NCBI GenBank assembly: GCA_947174885.1
Contig: CAMWKO010000005.1
Span: 53,147-117,146 of the forward strand
Direction: 5' to 3'
DNA from: an uncultured Clostridia bacterium
GTDB taxonomy: Bacteria; Bacillota; Clostridia; Lachnospirales; Lachnospiraceae
Length of the DNA stretch: 64,000 nt
The first letter of the stretch is position 1, and the number at the start of each line of letters is the position of its first letter. The notes beneath the pieces are model-generated. The model saw nothing but the letters and a program-made list of their open reading frames with translations, had not been told where the DNA came from and did no database searches. The translations under genes and the position numbers were made by a program. Shown one piece after another: positions 46,088-52,860 of this stretch.

Positions 46088-46398
46088 ATGACCGGACAGA
46101 CCATAAGTGCAATGGAAGTATGGGATGTAATTCAGGCATTGAGGGAGAAAGTCTGTGAAGAATAAAAGGAACTTGTAGAAGAAGATAAAAGAGAACAGAT
46201 ATTAAACGCAGATGATGCCCTGTAGATAAAGAAGGTAAGGGAAAAATACATAAACAGGAAGCTGTCCGTTACATTATGGAGTTACTGGAGGAAGAAAATA
46301 CAGGTGAAGAAGAGAATGAAGATAAAAAGGGGAATATCTCTTTAGAGGGTATGAATAATAAGGCATATATGAATCTGGATGAAATACTTGTATTTTAA
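46088..46398 (+). pseudogene. Broken small accessory gene, family not recognised
   Basis: A frame from ATG 46088 (MTGQTISAMEVWDVIQALRE) is stopped by TAA, continues in frame as KELVEEDKREQILNADDAL and stops again. A second frame encodes KIHKQEAVRYIMELLEEENT and ends at 46398 after NLDEILVF. The acidic helical content and consecutive stops suggest one decayed gene. AAAGTTAGCGAAATG just before it resembles the TTAGC motif near the XRE gene. Confidence 0.4.
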
Positions 46399-46422
46399 AT
46401 AAAACAACATTAAAAAACATGC

Positions 46423-46475
46423 TTGACATTATTTTCCAAATTATATATAATCATATTAACAAGTTAGCGAATAAG
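46423..46475 (+). promoter_or_regulatory. Promoter of the XRE/ImmA pair with TTAGC operator half-site
   Basis: TTGACA (46423-46428) and TATAAT (46446-46451), 17 bp apart, form a consensus promoter. Downstream lies CAAGTTAGC, with an inverted GCTAA 13-14 bp further on. CAAGTTAGC recurs in the palindrome at 47773-47785. Autoregulation by the XRE protein is a reasonable inference. Confidence 0.7.
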
Positions 46476-46555
46476 CAGAAATGCTAAAACAATAACACAA
46501 CGAAAAATACAAAAGAGAAAACTAAAATTAAGAAAGAAGAAAAAAGGTGAACATT

Positions 46556-46924
46556 ATGACATATGCGAATTTTGGAGATATGATAAGCAGGAAGAGAGTT
46601 GAAAAACAGATTACACTAAGGAAAATGGCTGATATGCTTGGTGTATCAGCTCCTTTTTTAACTGATGTAGAAAAAGACAGACGCAACCCTTTCGATATGG
46701 AGAAACTTACCCAGCTCGCTGATATTTTAGATTTAACACGGGAAGAAAATGCACAGATGCTTGACTTGGCAGGAAAAAAACGTAATGCAGTTGCACCGGA
46801 TTTACCGGAATATATCATGGAAAGAGATTATGTCAGTGCTGCTTTGCGTACAGCGAGAGACTTGGATGCCGGCGAAGAAGAATGGATGGAGTTTGTGGCA
46901 GAATTGAGAAAGCGAAAGGGGTGA
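46556..46924 (+). CDS. XRE-family regulator (ImmR-like position)
   Basis: A 122-residue protein with an HTH_3 domain at residues 6-60 (LRKMADMLGVSAPFLTDVEK) and a C-terminal part without recognised motifs. ATG 46556 has AGGTGA 5 bases upstream; GTG 46547 would be inside that site. It is 10 bp before an ImmA/IrrE-type metallopeptidase gene. In ICEBs1-like elements the protease cleaves the repressor to switch on the element, so this is a probable repressor of island genes. Confidence 0.88.
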   Translation: MTYANFGDMISRKRVEKQITLRKMADMLGVSAPFLTDVEKDRRNPFDMEKLTQLADILDLTREENAQMLDLAGKKRNAVAPDLPEYIMERDYVSAALRTARDLDAGEEEWMEFVAELRKRKG

Positions 46925-46934
46925 GAGCCTATAT

Positions 46935-47711
46935 ATGTACAGACCAGATATAAAACGGAAAAAATCCGGCACTCCGGTACTTAGCAGAAGAGAAATTGAT
47001 ATAATTGGAGAAGAGCTAGTCAGGGATTTTAATCCTGAGGCATTAAAAACACCGCAGGAAATAGATATTGACTTATTTGTTCAGGATTATCTTCGTATGG
47101 AACAGGACTTTCAGTATCTTTCACATTGCGGGGTATATTTGGGAATGACGATATTTAATGATACGGATAAAGTACCTGTTTATGACCCCATACAGCAAAA
47201 GGCAGATTATATCAGTGCAAAGGCACATACTGTAATTATAGATAAGACTTTGCTGACAGAGAATCAGGAACATAGATATCGTTTTACAATGGGGCATGAG
47301 GCAAGTCATGAATTCCTACATAAAGAATATTTTTCCTGTGATACAAGCCAGATGACACTTTTTGATATATTTCCGGAAAGCATGATACAATGCAGGGTTG
47401 ACACAAAGAAGTACAATTCCAAGCAATCTGTCACATGGACAGATAGGGATTGGATGGAGTGGCAGGCAAATGCACTTTCATCTGCAATTCTTATGCCCAA
47501 GAGTGCAGTTTACGAGGTAGTACGAAAAGCAGATACGAGAGAAATCCCGGATAATCTGATTGCGTACTATAAAGCAGTCAGGGTGGCAGATGTCTTTAAT
47601 GTTTCAAATGAGGCTGCCATGTACAGATTAAAGGAACTGGAAATTGTAGATTCAGATTTGCAGTTTGATTCACAAAGTATAGATTTTATGACATCATTGG
47701 AGTTACAGTAA
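46935..47711 (+). CDS. ImmA/IrrE-family metallo-endopeptidase
   Basis: A 258-residue protein with the zinc-protease motif HEASH (121-125) in FTMGHEASHEFLHK and a later acidic helix (WMEWQANALSSAILMPKS) carrying the third ligand region. The C-terminal 80 residues contain a helical HTH-like end. It should cleave or inactivate the XRE repressor encoded upstream. Cytoplasmic. A hairpin with ACGGG and CCCGT (47729-47750) follows the stop without a T run. Confidence 0.88.
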   Translation: MYRPDIKRKKSGTPVLSRREIDIIGEELVRDFNPEALKTPQEIDIDLFVQDYLRMEQDFQYLSHCGVYLGMTIFNDTDKVPVYDPIQQKADYISAKAHTVIIDKTLLTENQEHRYRFTMGHEASHEFLHKEYFSCDTSQMTLFDIFPESMIQCRVDTKKYNSKQSVTWTDRDWMEWQANALSSAILMPKSAVYEVVRKADTREIPDNLIAYYKAVRVADVFNVSNEAAMYRLKELEIVDSDLQFDSQSIDFMTSLELQ

Positions 47712-47772
47712 TGCCAATAGTTTACTATACGGGTTTCATAGGAAGCCCGTAAAAAAATACCATTAGTGTTAT

Positions 47773-47790
47773 CAAGTTAGCTAACAAGTT
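47773..47790. promoter_or_regulatory. Palindromic TTAGCTAA operator candidate
   Basis: GTTAGCTAAC (47776-47785) is a perfect 10-bp palindrome flanked by CAA and AAGTT, so CAAGTTAGC matches the site at the XRE promoter. It lies 39 bp before the zinc-ribbon gene and may let the XRE protein control that gene. Confidence 0.5.
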
Positions 47791-47828
47791 ATATGTAAAT
47801 AAAATAAAGTATGGAGGAAAGATAATAT

Positions 47829-48011
47829 ATGAAGAAAAAGTTATTATGTCCACAATGCGGTGGCAGGTTGATTGATACGGAAGGTACTGTAAAATCAGAA
47901 ACAAGGGCTATTGATTTTAGATATGATAATAGTATGGGAAAATGGATACCGGATTATTATCTGAAATGTTGGAAATGTAAAGCAAATATAGGAATACGGA
48001 AGGTAGTGTAA
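47829..48011 (+). CDS. Small zinc-ribbon protein
   Basis: A 60-residue protein with two CxxC pairs (CPQC at 7-10 and CWKC at 47-50), a classic zinc ribbon. Such small proteins are common on clostridial mobile elements, with no assigned function. GGAGGAAAGATAAT precedes the ATG. A strong terminator follows. Confidence 0.75.
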   Translation: MKKKLLCPQCGGRLIDTEGTVKSETRAIDFRYDNSMGKWIPDYYLKCWKCKANIGIRKVV

Positions 48012-48046
48012 TACTCTGTACAGAGCACGATGCGATTATGACATAC

Positions 48047-48092
48047 GAGCCTGACAAGTAGCTTATTTAAGTTATTTGTCAGGCTCATTTTT
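48047..48092 (+). terminator. Rho-independent terminator after the zinc-ribbon gene
   Basis: GAGCCTGACAA pairs with TTGTCAGGCTC around an 18-nt loop and is followed by a T tract. It separates the regulatory part of the island from the DeoR-led operon. Confidence 0.9.
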
Positions 48093-48120
48093 TATGTCAG
48101 GAAACGGTTTTACGTTTTAG

Positions 48121-48177
48121 TGACAAGAGTGTCAAAAGAAATTTTATTAAAAATATTAAAGTGTTCATTAGCTGAAC
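48121..48177 (+). promoter_or_regulatory. Two palindromes upstream of the DeoR-type regulator
   Basis: TGACA-AGAG-TGTCA (48121-48134) and GTTCA-TTAGC-TGAAC (48163-48177) are both perfect inverted repeats within 110 bp of the DeoR-like start. They are likely binding sites, by position only; no good -35/-10 pair is evident between them. Confidence 0.45.
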
Positions 48178-48228
48178 AGTTTGAATTTTAAAATATAACC
48201 ATCGAAAGCGGAAGGAGGTGTGGGAGCG

Positions 48229-48561
48229 GTGCAGACAGCAAATGAAAGACGGGAAGCTATAAGAAATTATCTCTCGGATGTCAGATTTACAACCTTACAA
48301 AATCTGATGAACGAGTTTGGAGTCAGCAAAAGCACTGTTCGCAGGGATATAGATATCCTTACGGAAACCACACCTCTTGAAACAATTCAGGGAAATGGCG
48401 GAGGTATACGGGTAGCTGATGGATGGTGCGTAAGCCGTAGATACCTGACTGATAAGCAGGAAGCTTTGCTTAAGAGAATATCAGCCGGACTGCAGACGGA
48501 GGATATAAAAGTTATGGAAAGCATTCTTGTTGCTTTCGGTAAACCGAAAATACAGGCTTAG
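48229..48561 (+). CDS. DeoR-type HTH protein without effector domain
   Basis: A 110-residue protein consisting of an HTH_DeoR domain (about 5-58; LQNLMNEFGVSKSTVRRDID) and a short helical tail. It lacks the sugar-phosphate-binding domain of full DeoR repressors (about 250 residues). GTG 48229 is preferred because GGAGG lies 10 bases upstream; GTG 48220 would be only 1 base from it. First gene of the operon with the DUF4406, arginase-like and 481-residue genes. Confidence 0.75.
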   Translation: MQTANERREAIRNYLSDVRFTTLQNLMNEFGVSKSTVRRDIDILTETTPLETIQGNGGGIRVADGWCVSRRYLTDKQEALLKRISAGLQTEDIKVMESILVAFGKPKIQA

Positions 48562-48585
48562 AGCTGATGAAAGTGAGGATTTATT

Positions 48586-48999
48586 ATGATTAACAAAAAG
48601 AAAACAAAAGTGGTATTTGGATGTTCGCCATATCGCGGAAAGATTAACAGGAATATATGGAAGGCGAGAAAGTATGCCAGATTTATATCTTTATGCGGAT
48701 ACAGTCCGGTAATGCCACAGCTGTCATTTCCACAGTTTTTGGATGACTATGATCCTGAGGAGAGAATCAGGAGTATTGAATTTGCCATTGCTCAAATGGA
48801 GCGTTGTGATGAGATGTGGATATTCGGAACAAATATCAGTAAAGGTATGCAGTATGAAATTGAAAAGGCAAAGGACATGAATATTGCAGTACGTCTTTTT
48901 GATAAGGACTGTAAGGTAATTAATCCTGAAACATTAATGATTGATGACCGTGTAACTGATGAGTTTCGTGAGATTATTGACGGTTTAAGGTTTGCATAG
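48586..48999 (+). CDS. DUF4406-like nucleoside deoxyribosyltransferase-fold protein
   Basis: A 137-residue protein: VVFGCSPYRG near the N-terminus, MPQLSFPQFLDD, then MERCDEMWIFGTNISKGMQYEIEKA. This is the pattern of DUF4406 proteins, which share the fold of nucleoside 2-deoxyribosyltransferases; the catalytic Glu would lie in GMQYEIEKA. Substrate not known. It follows the DeoR-like gene by 24 bp and precedes the arginase-like gene by 56 bp. Confidence 0.72.
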   Translation: MINKKKTKVVFGCSPYRGKINRNIWKARKYARFISLCGYSPVMPQLSFPQFLDDYDPEERIRSIEFAIAQMERCDEMWIFGTNISKGMQYEIEKAKDMNIAVRLFDKDCKVINPETLMIDDRVTDEFREIIDGLRFA

Positions 49000-49055
49000 A
49001 AGGTTTCAAAATATCTTCTTAAATTTCTAAAAATAAAAAGAAAGGTTGTGTAAAA

Positions 49056-49895
49056 ATGCCAAAAATTAATGGAACTTATGTTTCGTTACATAAACAGACA
49101 GGTAGGTTCCCATATCCTTATTACAAGGGCGGACTGGAGTTTAAGAATAATGAATACTATGATTTTTTAATTAAAAATTACTTTGATGACAGTCCTGAAA
49201 GCTATGAAATTAAAGGTCTGGCTAAAACAGCAGGTCCAAATGAAATAAAAGAATACATAGCAGAGATTGAAACAAAATTTAAGGATAAAATCCCTGAAAA
49301 ATCCCTGATGTTTACTGAGAGCAACAGTGCACATCATATGACATATTTTTATGTCAAAGAACTGGCAGGACGATTGGGAGAGGGTGAAAAACTCCTCATA
49401 ATTAACTTTGACCAGCATAAGGATTATGGCAGTCCTAATGGAAAATTTTTCTGTGGAAGCTGGGGCAGCTATATTTCTTCAGCAATAGGATGTGATTATG
49501 TTGTTGTGGGAGCAGGTAAAAACGGAGGTATAATTTCAATAAAGTCTGACGGAACTGAACGGGAGTATCCTGTGGAAGAGTTGGATAACTGTCTTAGGGA
49601 AAGACATAGTGACTGTGAAAAAATATATGTAACAGTCGATATGGATATTCTGACAAACAGTATAAGTCTAAAGAGAACCAACTGGGGCAGAGGGAAAATG
49701 CCGCCGTTATGTTTAAGAAATATCTTAGAAACCCTGCCTGCTGAGAAAATAATCTCAGCAGATATTACCGGATTCCCACCTGTAAACAGCCAGAAACTTG
49801 ATAATAATTTGGAGCTTCTTAACTCATATGTTGATGATATCAGGGTTATAGCAGAATTACTTTACTCACTTATGGGAATAGCTCCATATGTTTAA
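49056..49895 (+). CDS. Arginase-fold (ureohydrolase-like) metalloenzyme, UPF0489-like
   Basis: A 279-residue protein with the metal ligands of the arginase/deacetylase fold in order: His93/94 in SAHHMTYF, FDQHKD with Asp119, His121 and Asp123, and TVDMD with Asp195 and Asp197. The surrounding sequence is not arginase, agmatinase or HDAC; it is closest in pattern to UPF0489-type proteins. It probably hydrolyses a C-N bond of an unknown substrate. It is 24 bp before the 481-residue gene and has an AAAGG site. Confidence 0.7.
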   Translation: MPKINGTYVSLHKQTGRFPYPYYKGGLEFKNNEYYDFLIKNYFDDSPESYEIKGLAKTAGPNEIKEYIAEIETKFKDKIPEKSLMFTESNSAHHMTYFYVKELAGRLGEGEKLLIINFDQHKDYGSPNGKFFCGSWGSYISSAIGCDYVVVGAGKNGGIISIKSDGTEREYPVEELDNCLRERHSDCEKIYVTVDMDILTNSISLKRTNWGRGKMPPLCLRNILETLPAEKIISADITGFPPVNSQKLDNNLELLNSYVDDIRVIAELLYSLMGIAPYV

Positions 49896-49919
49896 AATGA
49901 AAAAAGGAGGTTTTAAATT

Positions 49920-51365
49920 ATGCCATCAGTAATACCATATGATCCTTCAATAGCTTTGGGTAATATTGTTGACCCTCAAAAGTTGGAGGTTCTTAGAAAA
50001 ATAAGTGAAAAAGAGGCACCTGTTGATATAGCGGAAAACAGAATGAACGAGCTTATAGCTTTTAAAAACAGTATAGATGGTACTATACGGGAGCTTGGCA
50101 GTATGAATGTAGATACGAATGAACTGTATAAGAAGAGTAAGGACATTGGTAAACAGATAGAGCAGGCTGCACTGGATTATGCAGATAAAAAGCTCAATGC
50201 AAAAACTGAAATTCTTGAAATAAAGTCTGCTCCTGTTGTGAGTTCATCCTGGGAAAGTCCTCTTGACTATAACCGGACGGAAATTAAAAAAATGCCATTG
50301 TCAGCTGATTCAATGAATATGAATGTTCAGTATTTTTCCTGTGACGAAAGCTCACAGAGTGCAAAAACCCAAAGTAATAACATACAGTCATTTATAAGCG
50401 GTGAATTTAAATTTTTGGGGACTGAGTTTTCTGAACAGGCGAGCAAGGCGGCAGCAAGTCAGATTAACAGTCAGTACTCAAGACATGATATAAGCGGTAC
50501 ACTTGTAATAGCAGTAAGCTGTACCCATAAGGATGCAGCCCTTTTAGCACCATGTGTGATAGATGTTGATAAGGCAATCCGTGTATGGAATTCAATGTAT
50601 GCTGAGGATATGATAAAGACAGACAGTCCAAGCAATATCATTAGTATTGCTGCCGAAGAGGGAACACCGGATGAAAAGGCGATGACTATAGTTTCTGGAG
50701 CAACCTACGGCTCCTGTTTTGTAGGAATGGTACATATTCTTAACAACAATGTTACCAGATCATCCGAAGATATAAGTTCTGTCGCAGACAGTATACAGGC
50801 TCAGTGTAAGACAGCCGGATGGTTTGCGGATATATCGGGAGGCTTTGGTTTAAGCCATCAGTTTGCAAATGATGTTAAAAGTCTGTTCAGTAATCAGAAT
50901 ATTGACTCACACTGCACAATTACTACAAAGGGTTCTATTCCGTCAATAAAGGCCAACAATGTCAAAATGGCAGTAAAGGAATTTACAAAATTTGACGGTG
51001 AATCGGCAATGGAAAAGATTTCGGCTCTTCAGAATGCTACTGCATCTGAAAAAGATTCAGTGGATAAGGCAGCTGAAAATGCAAGAAGGGGAGAGCAGAT
51101 GACCTCTCTTCACAATGCACAGATTAAAGGTGTGCTTACCGGACTTAGTGAAATTGACGATGGAAGCAACAAGATTTTGGATATCAATTCAATGATGACC
51201 GCACTTGAGGATTACATTGATAAGGCATTAAAGGGAGAACTTGGAGTACCTGTAAATTACTATCTTAAGCCAATTACCAAATCACAGCTTGCACAGATGT
51301 GGGTAAATAAATATTTCCCAAATAAATTCCTTAAGGTTTCAAGTGCAGAAGGTGAGGAAAAGTAA
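49920..51365 (+). CDS. 481-residue protein of unknown function
   Basis: It has an excellent AAAGGAGG site. There is no signal peptide or membrane helix. It opens PSVIPYDPSIALGNIVDP, a phrase I associate with hypothetical bacterial and fungal proteins without function. Residues about 20-100 are helical with coiled-coil character. A middle region alternates strands (ISGTLVIAVSCTH, IVSGATYGSCFVGMVHIL) with a long helical insert and then CTITTKGSIPSI. A strand-helix-strand layout like this is seen in pore-forming MACPF/CDC proteins, but no signature is present, so this is only a thought. It ends the operon before a strong terminator. Confidence 0.75.
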   Translation: MPSVIPYDPSIALGNIVDPQKLEVLRKISEKEAPVDIAENRMNELIAFKNSIDGTIRELGSMNVDTNELYKKSKDIGKQIEQAALDYADKKLNAKTEILEIKSAPVVSSSWESPLDYNRTEIKKMPLSADSMNMNVQYFSCDESSQSAKTQSNNIQSFISGEFKFLGTEFSEQASKAAASQINSQYSRHDISGTLVIAVSCTHKDAALLAPCVIDVDKAIRVWNSMYAEDMIKTDSPSNIISIAAEEGTPDEKAMTIVSGATYGSCFVGMVHILNNNVTRSSEDISSVADSIQAQCKTAGWFADISGGFGLSHQFANDVKSLFSNQNIDSHCTITTKGSIPSIKANNVKMAVKEFTKFDGESAMEKISALQNATASEKDSVDKAAENARRGEQMTSLHNAQIKGVLTGLSEIDDGSNKILDINSMMTALEDYIDKALKGELGVPVNYYLKPITKSQLAQMWVNKYFPNKFLKVSSAEGEEK

Positions 51366-51413
51366 GGAAAATAATGAGAGGTAAGGATGGTATTTGAATT
51401 TTATACCGTACGG

Positions 51414-51444
51414 CAGAGTACAACGATAGTTGTACTCTGTTTTT
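51414..51444 (+). terminator. Rho-independent terminator of the island operon
   Basis: CAGAGTACAAC pairs perfectly with GTTGTACTCTG around GATA and is followed by five Ts. It ends the transcript of the DeoR-like, DUF4406, arginase-like and 481-residue genes. Confidence 0.93.
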
Positions 51445-51499
51445 GATAATTATATAATATAAATTTGAAAGCAGGTGAACAGATGACATACCTCAGAAT

Positions 51500-51709
51500 A
51501 TGGAATATGTAGAGTTGAACGACGTGTATTTTAATCAAAATACGGTAGATAAATTAGATGAGTATGCGAAAGTAATTGTAGAGCATATTGATGAAACTAA
51601 ATTGATTGGAAAGTATGAGATTGAGTCTAAGTTTAATGGTGCAACTTTGAATGTTGATTGTTTATCTACCGGATGTAAGACGGTTTTTAATGTATTGTAT
51701 TTTCCTTAA
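51500..51709 (+). CDS. Small hypothetical protein, possibly frameshifted at its start
   Basis: A 69-residue acidic protein (VELNDVYFNQNTVDKLDEYA, ending GCKTVFNVLYFP). The ATG at 51500 has no ribosome site. The good site AGGTGA (51473-51478) serves ATG 51483, which opens only a 9-codon frame. The upstream in-frame sequence TDDIPQN looks like the original N-terminus and would join a GTG at 51475 if one A were removed. It may therefore be weakly expressed or dead. No family named. Confidence 0.5.
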   Translation: MEYVELNDVYFNQNTVDKLDEYAKVIVEHIDETKLIGKYEIESKFNGATLNVDCLSTGCKTVFNVLYFP

Positions 51710-51745
51710 TAGACGATTATAAAGAGTTAAAGGAGTGTTGGGAAA

Positions 51746-51835
51746 ATGAATAATAAACAGAAATGCAAAAGTTCAAATCTTAAGGTGCCTTGGCAAATAA
51801 AAGTATACAAATTGATATATTATAAAATACCATAA
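51746..51835 (+). CDS. 29-residue open frame, doubtful
   Basis: A 29-codon frame, MNNKQKCKSSNLKVPWQIKV to KLIYYKIP, has AAAGGAG about 12 bases upstream. A 20-codon frame with its own AGGAG follows at 51860-51922. Both are short, basic and unrecognised, and could be remnants at the island edge. Nothing else is evident in 51710-51985. Confidence 0.3.
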   Translation: MNNKQKCKSSNLKVPWQIKVYKLIYYKIP

Positions 51836-51985
51836 ATAACAGGAGACAGGATAATACATATGAGCAAATCCATGAAAAATGATTTATGCAAAGTAAATTA
51901 TAGTGCATATTATGAAGTTTAAGACATTAACGATAAAATGATTCTGCCAGCATTGTTCGGTGGCTTTTGTGGCTCAATAAATAAT

Positions 51986-52588
51986 TTAGCATATATGTCT
52001 TTTAATGATATCACGTATGCTGTCAAACAGATATGGCTTTAGCTCGTCTATGCTTACCGGTTCGGAATATAGAATAGCGCTGTAACAGGTGGAACTGATT
52101 AATTCAATTATCATAAAAAGCATAATCTCCGGGTCTTTAAATTTGTAATCCTCTCTATTTAATAATCGTGTATAAATTATATTATAAAAATCAATCTCAT
52201 TATCATCTGAAGGATTAATCAGAGAGGTTTTGAATATTCCCCAGCTGAGATTTTTTGATATGAAGTTAAGAAGTGATTTGTTTTCGCAAAACTGGTTAAG
52301 TATATTATCAGTCAGAAATATAATTTCATCAAATATGTCCATAGTACCGGCTTTTTGCAGTTCCATATCTGCTTTACGAAAAAGCTGGCTTGCTTTGTGT
52401 GCAATCAGCATATTTCTTATATCATATTTATCTTTAAAGTAAAGGTAGAAAGTACCCTTTGCAACTCCTGATTTTTCTACAATATCTGAAATTGAAGTCT
52501 TATTGATTCCTTTTGAAGTGAATAGTGAAAATGCAGATTCCAAAAGAGAATCTCTTTTTTGCTTTTTGTTCAGTTCCAGTTTGCTCAT
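51986..52588 (-). CDS. TetR-family repressor of the MMPL operon
   Basis: A 200-residue TetR regulator with an N-terminal HTH (about 10-55; SISDIVEKSGVAKGTFYLYF) and a ligand-binding helical domain (about 70-195). ATG 52588 has AAGGA 8 bases upstream; ATG 52594 would be too close. It is divergent from the MMPL exporter gene, and the shared region carries two copies of a TetR-like palindrome. It probably represses the exporter until a substrate binds. Confidence 0.9.
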   Translation of the reverse strand: MSKLELNKKQKRDSLLESAFSLFTSKGINKTSISDIVEKSGVAKGTFYLYFKDKYDIRNMLIAHKASQLFRKADMELQKAGTMDIFDEIIFLTDNILNQFCENKSLLNFISKNLSWGIFKTSLINPSDDNEIDFYNIIYTRLLNREDYKFKDPEIMLFMIIELISSTCYSAILYSEPVSIDELKPYLFDSIRDIIKRHIC

Positions 52589-52768
52589 GTGCATTTTCCT
52601 TCTTTCATAAATGTGATAATTGTTTATTGGTACAGTAGGATTATTACGTCAAAACCATTTGTAGCGGTTTTAATATTTTGCCGACATCGTGTCGTCAAAT
52701 TATCTCTTTTAATATTATAAGTAAATATTCCGTTAATAGTCAACCAAGAAAAAATTTCAAAATAGGTA

Positions 52769-52824
52769 TTGACCAATGGTCATTTTAGTGTTATACATTA
52801 TGTCGTAATAATGACCGATGGTCA
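52769..52824 (+). promoter_or_regulatory. MMPL promoter with twin TetR operators
   Basis: TGACC-AAT-GGTCA (52770-52782) and TGACC-GAT-GGTCA (52812-52824) are identical palindromes but for the centre, spaced 42 bp (four helix turns). TTGACC (52769-52774) and TATACA (52792-52797), 17 bp apart, fit a promoter, so one operator covers the -35 box and the other lies just after the start site. Both face the TetR gene. Confidence 0.82.
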
Positions 52825-52860
52825 ATATTTATATTAGTAATCTTAAAAAGGAGTGAAACT

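Noticed and set aside
46423..51835. A complete integrative element
   Set aside because: The ImmR/ImmA pair is suggestive, but I find no integrase, excisionase, relaxase or attachment repeats.
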